A DNA stretch of 64,000 bases from Protopterus annectens (GCF_019279795.1 NC_056733.1:1120776907-1120840906); one strand, 5' to 3'. Positions 53,465 through 64,000 are shown, numbered from the stretch's first letter. A program made the numbers and translations. The notes: a model not told the origin generated them from the letters alone.

Positions 53465-54112
53465 CTATAAGGGCAGCAAAGGCTTTAGCCAGAATGTGAA
53501 AGCATTGGTAAGAAAGGAGCAGACCACCCTGACGAAGCAGGAAGGATCAGCCATCTCTTCCCAAGCTTGACACATGCCGTATCCTCCTAGAATGACACCA
53601 GCTACATATCCAATTATCTTGTCTTTGAATCTCAACATTAGTTTGGGTAATATCCAAATACCACTCCACCAGTGTCTTTCCTGCCTTGGACTTACACATA
53701 GCAAGCTCAAGCATATCATTCTGCATGTCTCTCTGGGTAGAGAACCTAACGTCAATTATCCACACCTGCACCATTATCGGTCATTATCCTATTTTTCTGG
53801 ATGGAGGGATTTAAGAGCCCTCGTTGCATCTTGAGTCCAGAAAGATGGTTGTTGCTCTGTTCTTCTCCATCATGGTGAGTGGTGTCTATATGCTTGTCAG
53901 TAGTCAGCTATTACTAAAATGTTGTGTTTAGATGGAGTCTCAGTGAACCATAAAGGCTTGGAGTCTGCACCCTTGTGATTCTTACATGTATGTTTATTGG
54001 CTATAGGTGTGAACAGTAAAGATGGGTTATTTGCTGTGTGAACTAATGTCTGAAGTTTCTTAATTTTTATCCTGGGAAGCTTAGGCAGTGTTCTGTTTTG
54101 TGTTCTTTGCAC
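53465..54112 (-). pseudogene. LINE 5 ORF1 esterase remnant
   Basis: TPSKHNILVIADY (about 53905-53940) lies where block I (LVIGDS) is expected. RFKDKIIG and then MCQAWEEMADPSCF (53660-53560) align with YKDKMINFNNW and LSAWDDMLDKPRCFARDG of LINE 1. Block V is lost. Identification depends on comparison with LINE 1. Confidence 0.55.
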
Positions 54113-54700
54113 AGAGTAAAGAGGACAAACTGGTTATGAAGCAGGAGTTCCTAGTGGCCAACAAACTTGTATAGTCTGCTGTGAGAAGGACAGGCCTTAT
54201 AGGAACATATAAAATCACACTCCACCTGAGCAACCTGTTTTAGGCAGGTGTCAGCCATGACCATTTGTCGTCAATCTACATTTTCTCTAAACACTAAATC
54301 ATACTTGCAGTTCAGTGGTATGGTGGTGGTGGTCAGAGCAGCAGTCCTCAGGGGTGTCCACTTAAAAGTAGCCAGGGTAGCCTAATGTACAGTTACCCCT
54401 CACCAACACTGTTTAGGAAGAGCTATGGGAGTTTTTTTCACAAGTACAGGATACTATTGCTAAGTGACCTATTCAAAGGATGTTGGGCAGTTATGTGAGA
54501 AATGACCACAAGGACAGTACCTACCTTCCTTCTAGGGGTAAGCCTGTTTCTGTCTCCCACACTAAAGTTCAGCACTTTGTGACAGAACACAAATGTGACT
54601 GTTAGATTATTTGTTGATGTAAAGTCGGTTCTTCTACACGTGGGGCGTAGACTCCACATGGTTTGTTTGCTAAAAATATAAGGTGGCATAGACTGTCATC

Positions 54701-56902
54701 CATTTCTATCTGTCAGTGCGGGGAGTGGTGTTTCTTTTCATTCTTTTGTGTAAACAGTGTGGGAGTGGAGCCAGTTAAGTGTCAACATGCAGATGATTCC
54801 CATATGTAGCGAACACGACTCCAGCTGTGACCCTGTTCCAATACTTAGTGTTATGTTATGGCATGTTCGCACACAACTCTGCTATGTATGAGTAGTAATG
54901 AGTGGAAGTTGAAGTGATTGGAAAATGTGTTTATCAAACATTTAGAGCTAACAGTGGAATACCATTATTTATGAATGAAGGCAAGATTTGCAATTCTGTT
55001 GCCTTGCAAGATTTGAATATGGTGATTAAATGACATTTAGATTTTCTTTCAATTGAAGAGGTCTCTGCAATACCAGATTCTGGCCAGGAATTCTGACAGG
55101 TAAAGGTTCATAAAGGAAGCCCCATTTAAAGTTATGTCAGGAAATTGCAGAATCCTTTATTTCATTACATTTTGATATTTCATAAAGGAAAGTGTTCCAA
55201 ATAGCTGTTGCACAGGTAGCTGAAAGCTTAGAAGGTGGAGTAAGTGTGGGAATCAGATGCAGAAAGAACAGGACAGCTGCTGAATATGCTGGCAGCATAA
55301 TTTTAAGTGAAGTGCGAATATAAAACTGCTTTGAAGTTTATCACTCCTGTCCTAACTTTATTTTATTTATTAGTATTTGGTTAGCAGGATAGTGTAGCTG
55401 GGCATGAGGCCCCTTTTCAGCTGACAGCCGGGGAGAAAAACTTCACACAAAATTCCATACTTTAAGTTTACAAAATTTTGCCATAAGAGTAGTACAGATC
55501 TCATTAAAAATACTCAACGTTATCAGTTAATAGAAGACAAAAATTACGTTACACAGATGAGAAGGTAGTATTTACTATTAAACCAAAAGATAATAGATAC
55601 AAAGTGTGTTTAACATTAACACCAAGCTACAACAGTTCAGAAATACCTTGTTTGCATGGTACATGTTACAGATATGGTTAAGGTCCTCAAGTATTCTACA
55701 ACAAGAGAGTAAGATCTGTAAGAGCAATTAAGGTATTCTACAACAAGAGAGTAAGATCTGTAAGAGCAGTTAAGTAGGTTTATTACATTTCTGGTGAATT
55801 ATTCACACTTGACTTCTACGTGTAGGCTTGTATAACAGTGTCCATAAGTGTGTGATTTTGCTGTTATAGGTGGGGTAAGAGAGAGATTTCGAATAGTTTG
55901 TAAAGTACAGTCAAATGGTGGTAAGATACAGGGATACTGAGTTGAAAGAAAAGCTTACTTAGTGAAGAACTAGTTGGATAAGGTGTGAGAGAGAAGATTT
56001 AGCAACGTGAAAAGGTAATAGGAGTAGCCAGAGAGGGTTCTTAGGTAAAAAAAGTGGTAGATAGAAGAGGGTAGACAGAGGATGTCAATAAGAATTATTT
56101 CATGTGAGTGGATATTATGGCATTTGAAGGATGAGGTTAAGTGGGTGTTAAGGAACTGAGGTATTACACAGGTGAATGACATGAACATGCCCGTGTTTCT
56201 GTCAGATGTTTAAAGACTATGGGTTTCTTTCCAAGTGAATGTTAGAGTTCTAGATTTTACTTAGGGTGTCACCTGGACATTTAATAGATTTTGTAACTAG
56301 TAATAGGTGCTTGAGGAGTGAGGGCTTCTATTGGTAGAGTCTTGCTAAGGCATTTATCTGATTTGTAAATTGTTGTGAGTAGTGATTATGTGAGGAAAGG
56401 TTAGGGTATGTTGTAGGTCAGTCCACTGGAGTTGTCTCAGAGCTTAGAGGGACTGAAACCTTGTACAGAAAAAAGCAACAAAACCTTAAGAGAAACATTA
56501 CAGAGGAAGAAATGACAGTGTCTTGCAGAGTTTGTATTCAATATGTCTGAGATAGCTATGATTTTAAGAAGTTTTAGTGTAAGAGATAATGTGAGGATGG
56601 AGAGATGAATAAAAAATGAGTTTCTGAAATGCTCATGAAACTAGTTACTGAACAAACTGACCTTAAAGCCCTGATATTGAGTTAGTTGTGTTGCAAGTTG
56701 ATACCAGTCAGAAGGGTGTAGAAGATTTGATCCTTCAAGTTATTAGACCAGTTGCCTATGAGTCAGATATTTACTGCGGCAGAAGAAAGATGCATAAATG
56801 CTATCAATAGTTTGTGGATTGAGAAATTCCATGGAGCTGTGTAGCAGAGAAGTACAGGTAGAACAGGCTGCAAATTCATGGATGGCTTACTTAGAACATG
56901 AG
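54701..56902. other. Unassigned region
   Basis: No gene recognised. Includes the 42-bp tandem duplication at 55691-55774. Short frames such as 55970-56188 (minus) have no known features. Confidence 0.5.
55691..55774. repeat. Two-copy 42-bp tandem repeat
   Basis: gtattctacaacaagagagt...gagcaattaag at 55691-55732 is followed directly by a second copy at 55733-55774 with one difference (gagcagttaag). Confidence 0.95.
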
Positions 56903-57087
56903 ATGTTCTTTGTGTTTCACTGCTGCAGTCATCACACTTGGGTTATCTACCTGCAGGTAGCCCTCAGTTGGCCTGAATACTAGAGACTTAGTATTTCTGC
57001 GTCGGTTGCTGTCACTCCAGGATTGACGTCAGCTCATCAGGGGTATAAAAACAGGCAGCTAATGCCATTATATCAGTTTTTCTTGCC
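56903..57087. repeat. DIRS F left terminal inverted repeat
   Basis: cagtcatcacacttgggtta, gcaggtagccctcagttggc and ggggtataaaaacaggcagc all recur reverse-complemented at 62219-62400. About 185 bases with few mismatches. Confidence 0.88.
57044..57050 (+). promoter_or_regulatory. TATA box in DIRS F left repeat
   Basis: tataaaa in catcaggggtataaaaacag, about 180 bases before gag, a convincing core promoter. The right repeat carries the mirror copy ttttata at 62256-62262. Confidence 0.6.
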
Positions 57088-57180
57088 GAGGAGCCAGAAG
57101 CAGAAGCAGTTTGCACAAGTGCCGGTCGGCCGCTACCTGAGTTTTCATTTCTGAATTGAATCATCCTGAAGTCTTCTAAA

Positions 57181-57200
57181 GCTAAGTACCCCATTGGGGA
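57181..57200 (+). promoter_or_regulatory. Conserved DIRS leader motif (DIRS F copy)
   Basis: gctaagtaccccattgggga, followed by tccttttttcttgctctaac and the gag ATG at 57223. ccccattgggg can form a 4-bp hairpin. Confidence 0.5.
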
Positions 57201-57222
57201 TCCTTTTTTCTTGCTCTAACCG

Positions 57223-58830
57223 ATGTCATAAAAAGTTAACAATTGTCTCACCTGTGGAAAGCAAATACCACACCGAGATTTCCATTCTTACTGCATCACC
57301 TGTTTAGGCCCAGACCACGACGTACTTCGCTGTCAGTTTTGTGCTTTGTTCAATGCCCGAACTATTCGTCGTCGGGCCCTTATTGTCACTAAATACTTTT
57401 GCTCTCCGTATTCTGAAATGGCTTCAGTAAGCCATCCAACTACTGATCTTCTAAAAAAATAAGGATAAAGACAGAGACAGACCGCACAGGTCCAAAACTC
57501 CCGCCGACGTTTCTGTTAAGCTAGTCACCAGTTCGCCGGTACTCAGGAGCTTTCACAGCCTCTGATGCCTGCTTCGATGGATTCGCAGGCTGCTACTGAG
57601 ACCTGTTCGGAGTCTGGTATGCTGCAAGACTCATCTTTGACTATGGAACCTGTGGATGTCTCTACCTTGGATGGGTCCAGAGCTGCTGTGCCGGCACCGG
57701 CTTCTAAGGAAGTTCTTCGCACTACCGATATTTGACACAAACCAACGACTTTCACGTCTTCAGTTCTGTCTAAAACTACCGAGTTTCTAAGGTCAAGAGT
57801 ATGAGCTACGCCTAAAAAAACGATGACCCAAACTCAAGCACCTGCTTCCTTGCCACAACATCAAATGCTTAAAATGGCAGAAGACCTGATTATGCTGATT
57901 AGGGGAAGCCAGCCTTCCCCTGCTAAGAGAAAAAGAGATCTGTCCCCAGCAACTTTAACAGACCAAGAGTCTGATGACTCTGAGGTTTCAGATTATGAAG
58001 ATATGCCTTTATCTGCTTATGAGGATTGAGATGCAGAGGAATCCATTTTCTCTGCTTCCCCTCCAGAGGATTTTTCTTTTGGTGAAACCTTACATACTTT
58101 AAGAGAGCATTTCCACTGGGAATGCCAAGACAATCCTCAGTCCAAAAAGAGACTCAGAGAATTTTTAGATTTGCCACAACATAGACCTTTAGCAATGCCT
58201 CCAGTTCTGGATGTTGTGGATGATGACTTTATGGAATCCAGTCTAACTCCTGATACTTTACACCCTGCTCCAAGGAAAGCAGACAGGTACTACAGAGTCC
58301 CTGACTCTCACAAATTTCTTTTCAATAATCCTACTGCTGACCCAGAGGTCATTTCCCAGGGGCCTAAAGGTATAAAAGCAACTACAGCTAAGAATCCCAC
58401 CCCTTCGCCATTAGGGCATTGAATTGCCAGTTTCACATGCTGAAATACCAGCAACATATTATGGAACGTATTAAGCAAAAATTATCTACCTTTGCATAAA
58501 ATAAAGAATTACAAGAGCTTATGCATTCGGCAAGCCAGGTCAACAAGCATACTTTGCAATGTGGCTTTGACACCCTAGAAGCATCTTGCAGGGCAGCAGT
58601 CACTGATTCTGTACTCAGAAGGCGTGCTTGGCTTAAGGAGCAGGCCTTGCCAGACCATGTCAAATCAAAAGTACTAGACGCTCCTTTTAACAAGGACAAT
58701 CTGTTTGTTTGGCACCAAAGCAGAAGAGGTTCTAAAAAAAGATGGAATAAAAAGCTAAATCTATGCAGACAGTCAAAGATTTTTTGCAAGTGCAGCCTCC
58801 TAGATTCAGTAGGCATTGCCCCTTGAAACA
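57223..58830 (+). pseudogene. DIRS F gag
   Basis: Starts MS then a stop at codon 3, then NNCLTCGKQIPHRDFHSYCI, CLGPDHDVLRCQFC: zinc motif CxxC...H...H..C..C...H....C..C complete. After a Ser/Pro-rich linker come SDDSEVSDYEDMPLSAYED (58029), DFSFGETLHTLREHFHWEC (58068-58120), RKADRYYRVPDSHKFLFN (58275), GFDTLEASCRAAVTDSVLRR (58560) and HVKSKVLDAPFNKDN. The last stretch, 58521-58826, is open. Two or three stops break it. Confidence 0.8.
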
Positions 58831-59279
58831 TTGGTCCTTTCCAGCCCCCTCAAGGCCATCTCAAACTAGACCCAGGGGAAACAGCCCCCCCCCCCAGATT
58901 ACAGTCATAGGGTATGCAGAGATCTAAGCAATGGAGTGCCTCCACTTCTAAAACAGGGAGTGCTAAGCCACCTGCTTACGGGAAGAATTCACAATGACTT
59001 CTCAACTCCACTCCTCACCTCTGCCCAACTGCTAGTGCCCCTAGGAGGAAAACTTGCCCATCATGCATAAAACTGGACCTCCATCACCAAAGACTGATGG
59101 GTCCTCAACATTGTATCCCAGGAGTACAAATTTTACTTCCACTCACTGCCAACCACAAAAGGTTTCCCAGACCTTCCTCCAAACCAGTGGGCAGAGGCAC
59201 AAAACCAAGTTCAATCCCTGCTCTCCATAAGGGCAATTTAACCTGTTCCTGCAGAACAGATAGGTCAATTGTTTTATTC

Positions 59280-59850
59280 CAGACTTTTCCTAGTACCCAG
59301 AAAAGAGGGCACTTGATGCCCAGTCCTAGATCTTTCCATTCTAAACACCTTCCTGGTGGTACCACAATTCAAAATGCTCACCCTTCAGCAGCTTCTTCCT
59401 ATGCTGGCCAAAGATGCCTGGTTAGTCACCCTAGACCTAAAAGAAGCCTATCTGCACATCCCTATCAGCGACTCATGGAGGAAATTTCTACGTTTCAGGG
59501 CAGGATCTATGCATTATCAGTTCTCTGCACTTCCCTTTGGCTTATCCTCTGCTCCCAGAGTATTCACAAAATGCCTGGCTCCAGCCATTGCCTATTGCAG
59601 ACTGAGAAAGATTCAAATTTACTCATACTTGGATGATTGCCTGATTCAGGCAGACAATCAGGAAAAGCTGTTGCAGCACCTGACATTTGTAAAGAACTTT
59701 CTAACCCTTCCTGGGGTACACTGTCAACGGAAAGAAATCAAAACTAGTTCCTAGTCAAAAGATTTTATTCCTGGGAGCAAGCTTGAACACAGCTTCCCAT
59801 ATGGCATTCCTTCCTCCAGAAAAACAAGCCTGACAGGCTACTTCACTCAA
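59280..59850 (+). pseudogene. DIRS F reverse transcriptase
   Basis: RLFLVPRKEGT (about 59283), then 59356-59754 is open for 132 codons: FKMLTLQQLLPMLAKDAWLV, TLDLKEAYLHIPI (motif A Asp), FQFSALPFGLSSAPRVFTKC-type block (YQFSALPFGLSSAP), IQIYSYLDDCLIQAD (YLDD intact). One frame change near 59715 (VHCQRKE in place of VNWKKS). All visible catalytic residues kept. Confidence 0.87.
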
Positions 59851-60710
59851 ATGGCCACCAGAACCCAGCTATCCTCAAGGAAAATCCTGCAGGCCCTAGG
59901 GTTCATGGCCTCTTGCATTCTACTAATTCCATATGCCAGACTGCATATGAGGAAACTCCAATGGTGCTTAAAAAGTCTTTGGTGCCAACATTCTCAGGAC
60001 CTGGAAACCGTCATACCGATCATTCCTTGTCTAAGAACAGAGTTTCTTTGGTGGGCAGCAGCATGCAACCACAACAAGGGACTTCTCTTTACTCAACCCC
60101 ATGCCACCCAGACCCTAACCACAGATGCATCAGACTATGCCTGGGGGGCACATCTGGATGACAAGTGCATTCAGGGCCACTGGAGCCCAAGTCAAATTCA
60201 TCTGCACGTCAACCAAAAACAGATGTTAGCTGTTCAGCACACCCTGACAGCTTTCAGATCCCTACTCTCTCACCAGGACCCCTGATAATAAAAACAGACA
60301 ACATCACAGTTATGTGGTACATCAACAAGCAGGGGAACCCACTCTTACCCACTCTGCAGGCTTGCCATGGCCCTGTGGAACATGGGCTTGGACATGCATA
60401 TTCATCTGCAAGCTCAATTCCTGCCAAGCAAACAAAACTCTCTGGCAGATGACTTAAGCAGAAATCTCCTAGACCCTCATGAGTGGCAATTAGACCCCAG
60501 CACCTTCAGCCTTTTAATTCAGAAATGGGGAACCCCAGAGGTGAACCTCTTTGCCTCCCCCTGCAATCACAGGTCAGCAAATTCTGCACCAGGACACCTC
60601 ACAGCAGGGCCTGGAAAGTGGATGCCCTATCCTTCCAGTGGGAAAACCTCTCAATCTATGCATTCTCTCCTCTGCCTCTTCTCTCAAGAATATTACTCAA
60701 GATAAGACAG
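59851..60710 (+). pseudogene. DIRS F RNase H and Dam-like methylase domain
   Basis: 59851-60285 open: ILQALGFMASCILLIPYARL, HMRKLQWCLKSLW, then TLTTDASDYAWGAHLDDK (first Asp), LHVNQKQMLAVQHTL (the expected Glu is Gln). After a stop, IIKTDNITVMWYINKQGNPL (third Asp), NSLADDLSRNLLDPHEWQLD (fourth Asp). The methylase-like block WGTPEVNLFASPCNH at about 60525 is followed in another frame by KVDALSFQWENLSIYAFSPL and RILLKIRQDRPRAILIAL. The frame changes near 60290 and 60575. Confidence 0.8.
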
Positions 60711-61975
60711 GACAGACCAAGGGCAATCCTGATTGCCCTGGACTGACCACGCCAGCACTGGTACCCACTACTGCGCAGCCTGTCACTGGTGCCACCCTGG
60801 CACCTACCCCAGATCCCAACCCTCCTCACTCAACAGGGGGGACAGATCTTGCATCCGCAACTGCAAACCCTGAACCTTGCAGCCTGGCTTATTCCTTGAA
60901 TTCTCCCCCAGTGACCAGCCTAAGCAAGCAGGTACTGGATGTCATTCTTGAAGCCAGAAGACCCAGTACAAGGAAATCCTATGCTGATAAGTGGAAAAGG
61001 TATTGTTCCTGGATTCAGTCTAAAGGAGAGGACACAGCACTGCCCTCCTTACCTCTAATCATGGATTACCTACTCCACAGAGGCCTATCCTTCTCCTCCA
61101 TTAAGATCCATGCCTCTGCCATCTCGGCTCATTACAACACTGCGCCACCTCTTTTCTCTCACCCTCTCATCAAACAGTTTCAGAGAGGGGCAAACAACTT
61201 AAGGCCACCAAGGCGAGCCCCCACCCCTGCTTGGGACCTTAACTTTGTACTGGAAAAGCTCACGCTACCCCCCTTTAAGCTTGCAGTGTCAGCAGAGTTA
61301 AAATTCCTCTCTTGGAAAACAGCCTTGCTTCTGGCCATCACTTCAGCTAGAAGACTGCCTGAACTACAAGCACTTATGGCTGTGGAACCCTTCATTATTT
61401 TTCATGCTGATAGGGTCTCCCTCAGGACTAACCCTTCCTTTATGCCTAAAGTGGTGTCCAGTGTGGCTGTCAACCAATCTATCCATTTGCCAACCGTCTT
61501 CCCTAATCTTCAAAATAAAGGGGAAAGGATCCTGCACTCCTTGGGCGTGCACAGACAGCTCAGATTCTACCTTGATAGGACTAAGCCCTTCAGAAAATCT
61601 GACCAGTTACTAATTAGTTTTGCACCAGGGGCAGAGGGCAAGGCCATTTCAAAACAAACAATTTCCAAATGGATAGCACACTGTATCCATTTCTGCTACA
61701 AACACCATGGGAAATCAACCCCTCAGGGGGTCAGAACACTTTCCACTAGGCAACTTCTACCTCTACAGTATTCCTCAGGGGAGTCCCTACCAAGGACATT
61801 CTGGAAGCTGCTACCTGGAGTTCTGTACACACCTTCACCAAGCATTACCACCTGCCTATCTTTTCCAAATCCAGGGCAGGTTTTGCAACAGCAATCCTAC
61901 AGGGCATGCTAGCCAGCCCCAACTCATCTTGTCTGCCTCAACCCTTTCTTCAGCTTTGGGAATCAACCCAAGTGT
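60551..61975 (+). pseudogene. DIRS F tyrosine recombinase (one late frameshift)
   Basis: Open from 60551 through about 61750; it overlaps the methylase region in another frame, a usual DIRS arrangement, and recognisable recombinase begins near 60910. SARRPSTRKSYADKWKRYCS-type N-terminus (60955), SFSSIKIHASAISAHYNT, PAWDLNFVLEKLTLPPFKLA, AITSARRLPELQALMAVEPF (box I Arg, about 61340), LRTNPSFMPKVVSSVAVNQS, LRFYLDRTKPFRKSDQLLIS and RTLSTRQ (61735; box II His changed to Leu). A one-base loss at about 61750 shifts the frame; in the correct frame follow WSSVHTFTKHYHLP (Tyr present, about 61818-61860) and FATAILQG. Confidence 0.88.
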
Positions 61976-62066
61976 GATGACAGCAACAGTGAAACACGAA
62001 GAACATAGTACAGTTGTGTACACTTACCATAAATGTAAATGTTCAAGTGTATTCACTGTTGCAGTC
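61965..62066. repeat. DIRS F internal complementary region
   Basis: aacccaagtgtgatgacagc...cacgaagaacat complements the left end; agtacagttgtgtacactta...cactgttgcagtc complements the right end. The junction gaacat/agtacag defines the termini. Confidence 0.88.
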
Positions 62067-62218
62067 CTGATTTCCCACCCTCCAGCCTCCTTGTCTCTCT
62101 CTCTCTCCTCTCTATGTCTATTACTCACCCCTTACAGGGCTATTGATATTTACTTTTTACTGGTGGTGTTTATCCCACCATAACTTAGCTCCCTATTTGG
62201 GGGGCTCCTGACATTTGA

Positions 62219-62435
62219 GGCAAGAAAAACTGATGTAATGGCGTCGGCTGCCTGTTTTTATACCCCTGACGACCTGACGTCAGTCCTGGAGCTACAGCAA
62301 CTGACACAGAAATACTAAGTGTCTGGTATTCGGGCCGACTGAGGGCTACCTGCAGGCAGATAACCCAAGTGTGATGACTGCAACAGTGAATACACTTGAA
62401 CATCTACATTTATGGTAAGCATACACAACTGTACT
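62219..62435. repeat. DIRS F right terminal inverted repeat
   Basis: Starts ggcaagaaaaactgatgtaa, ends tatggtaagcatacacaact...gtact. About 185 bases match the left repeat, plus about 32 extra bases at the outer end shared only with the ICR. Confidence 0.87.
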
Positions 62436-63399
62436 TTCTTGCCACAACATAGAATGCAGAACATAAATTTGCAGAAATAATGTGAAAGTGACATACAGCT
62501 CAATCAAGTAACTTAATACAGCACAGCACTAGTAGAAGGAATACTGTTATGAAGGAGGTCAAAACATGTTATCAGTAGTAACATTTCCTATGCACTGAGT
62601 AATGCTTTGAAAATGCTTACCCCATAGTCCATTCAGTTGTGCATAAGATTCCCAATGCTGAGGTAGTGGCTGTACTGTGGTTAGTTTCATCCTCATTGAT
62701 GCTGTCAGTGTCAGTCTTACAGCTGTGTGCCCCATTCACATTTTGATCCTACAGAAGTTTTACAGAGAATTAATCTCCCAGCTGTCTTAATTCCTACCAC
62801 CACCTCTTAGGTGCTTCTCCCTTTCAAGATGAGAAGAGCCTCTAACTTCTGATTTAGAAGAGGAAGATCTGATCAACTGTCTCATGTATTGTCAGACTCC
62901 AGTTTATATGACTGAGATATAGATGTTTGACTAAGAGGAGACCATTTTAGAAGGTGTCCAGATTTTTTTTTTTTTTTGCATTCTAAAGGAAGACATTTGT
63001 AACTGAAGTAGCATTTCTGGATTTTTAGGATGATTCCAGCCACCTGCTCCAATAAAACTTGATAGGTTTATTTATTGTATTTATTTATAGTTCAGGAAGA
63101 ACACCCCAAAGTTGTTTCCTCAAACAACTTAAAGGCTCTAGGTAGGCTTCTGTGCTCAGTCTGCTGTCTAGCAATAAAAACACAGTCTTAGATAATTTTG
63201 TCAGTAAGATATATGCCTTTTCAGTCTTGGCATCCAGTGCTGTTAATGTCCAGATGTACCTTATATCAGGGTTAGGTCCGTATGTGAACAGGAGATGACT
63301 AAAGAGATTTCAGATTAACCTGAGATAAGAGTATGCAGATGACCTTAGAAACATGTAGTTACTAGATGTTTGATGTCACAGCAGCTGCTATGTATTTAT
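62436..63399. other. Unassigned region
   Basis: No gene or element recognised. A poly-T run lies near 62965-62979. Confidence 0.5.
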
Positions 63400-63937
63400 T
63401 TAACATTTGACCTGATGTTGTCAGTCTTCATTTTATCCTTGATATACGGGTTCGGTTCCAATACCAGAACCGACTTGGTCATTACTACAACTCCTGCAGG
63501 CCAAAAACTCTCTCGCTTCATCCTTACCCACAGTCCCCTGTCCTAGTTACCTCAGATCTCATTTGCTGCTTTTCCAGACAGACGTGTTCACTTCAGCTCT
63601 CGAGCTAAGTCTATTTTATTAATACTTTTGTGTTTAAAATCACTATTTATTATCATTTTATATTTCTTTTCATATTCTGGTGTACTTTTTGACTCCTTCC
63701 CATATGGTTTTGTGTATTCTTGCTATCATTGTTGATAGTTTTCACCCTGTCTTCCCATACACATCGGTGTAGATGTAACTATCATTGTTTCATTGTTGAT
63801 AGTCCCCTTCTTCCCGCTTTCTCTCTTTCCTATGAAAAAAAAAAAAAAGTCTTTAAATTTCTAACTTTCTCACTTTTTCTTCATTCTGTTGTAGTGTATT
63901 GAGAGTGTACTGCTGTTTGTTTTTCTGTCTGACCGTT
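63400..63937 (+). other. Pyrimidine-rich leader before a gag-like ORF
   Basis: C/T-rich sequence with a repeated tatcattgttgatagt-like unit (63721-63742 and about 63788-63805), a poly-A run at 63834-63847 and tctgttgtag before the ATG. It looks like the leader (or end of an LTR) of a retroelement entering from the left and continuing past the window. No terminal-repeat motif of DIRS A-F is present. Confidence 0.35.
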
Positions 63938-64000
63938 ATGGCTGACAAACCTAAAGGGCCCACTGGTTTTAAAAAATGCCAAATGTTTGTCCACAAAATT
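63938..64000 (+). CDS. Start of a gag-like ORF, cut by the window edge
   Basis: ATG at 63938 gives MADKPKGPTGFKKCQMFVHK and remains open to the edge (21 codons). GFKKC followed by a HKI-type pair resembles the opening of the zinc-binding Gag seen in the DIRS elements here (KC.CG..IPHKD), with the second Cys possibly replaced by Phe. Too short to assign a family. Confidence 0.35.
   Translation, partial: MADKPKGPTGFKKCQMFVHKI

Larger units (their letters stand above)
50960..54700 (-). mobile_element. LINE 5: very old CR1-type LINE
   Basis: Minus strand, stops every few dozen codons, but the order is clear: ORF1 remnants (about 54112-53470), endonuclease start VALLNTRRLNRNM (about 53390), RT linker (52700-52200), LHKGSLTMDPGKYRLISLTS and LICTAMECII (51990-51900), YLALPMQDLQILNINPYV (51740), WHLFLGPSGQ region (51570) and a C-terminal LTSLDSLLHIMHLLACIC block (about 51200) matching YSSLIRPIIEYNAPF. 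The oldest-looking LINE in the window. Confidence 0.7.
56903..62435 (+). mobile_element. DIRS F: most complete DIRS-like element
   Basis: 5533 bp from atgttctttgtgtttcactg (56903) to acacaactgtact (62435). Left repeat 56903-57087, gag 57223-58830, RT/RNase H/methylase 59280-60710, recombinase 60890-61975, ICR 61965-62066, right repeat 62219-62435. Not interrupted by other transposons. A different subfamily from A-D (end acaactgtact rather than acaactattat; repeats rich in cagtcatcacacttgggtta). Few frame breaks, so it is probably the youngest DIRS here. Confidence 0.92.

Overview
The window is transposon-dense DNA from a vertebrate with a large genome. The mix of DIRS-like tyrosine-recombinase retrotransposons, GIY-YIG Penelope-like elements (PLEs), CR1- and L2-type LINEs and a tRNA-derived SINE would suit a lungfish or an amphibian (salamander or caecilian). 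The sequence alone does not decide between them. I see no bacterial genes, rRNA, tRNA genes or CRISPR, and no complete host gene. Almost every coding stretch is a decayed transposon ORF. Three minus-strand coding-like blocks (8896-9072, about 22930-23600, about 41450-41711) do not match any transposon I recognise and may be host exons.

Layout. 1-5948: 3' part of DIRS A, split by PLE1 (378-4470), a Penelope element flanked by inverted copies of its own 3' end. 5949-8690: L2-type LINE on the minus strand, split by 5'-truncated PLE3 (6044-7061) with a perfect 14-bp target duplication. 8690-11381: mostly unassigned, one exon-like block. 11382-22925: DIRS B, carrying a SINE with a 21-bp target duplication (14177-14443) and a complete second element, DIRS C (16067-21966), inside its recombinase gene. 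DIRS C itself carries a 402-bp foldback MITE (17864-18265). 22926-24768: a coding-like block, a microsatellite and a decayed DIRS gag start. 24769 to about 29250: long CR1-type LINE 1 (minus), ORF1 with a zinc motif and SGNH esterase, ORF2 with endonuclease and reverse transcriptase. 30530-33381: 5'-truncated DIRS E. 34325-37740: decayed LINE 2 (minus). 38323-41450: PLE2. 42293-50953: DIRS D, its RT gene split by LINE 3 (44830-47506, plus) and LINE 4 (47633-48280, minus). 50960-54700: very decayed LINE 5 (minus). 56903-62435: DIRS F, the most complete DIRS. 63400-64000: leader and first codons of another gag-like ORF cut by the window edge.

How the parts work. Intact DIRS elements encode a zinc-binding Gag, a reverse transcriptase/RNase H followed by a Dam-like methylase-type domain, and a tyrosine recombinase. 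The DNA ends are split inverted repeats whose junction is copied in an internal complementary region (ICR) after the recombinase gene, and integration makes no target duplication. All these parts are visible in B, C, D and F. PLEs encode RT plus a GIY-YIG endonuclease and carry hammerhead-ribozyme-like motifs near the 3' end. The nesting gives relative ages: LINE 5 looks oldest by decay, PLE3 is younger than the L2, DIRS C is younger than DIRS B, the MITE is younger than DIRS C, and LINEs 3 and 4 are younger than DIRS D.
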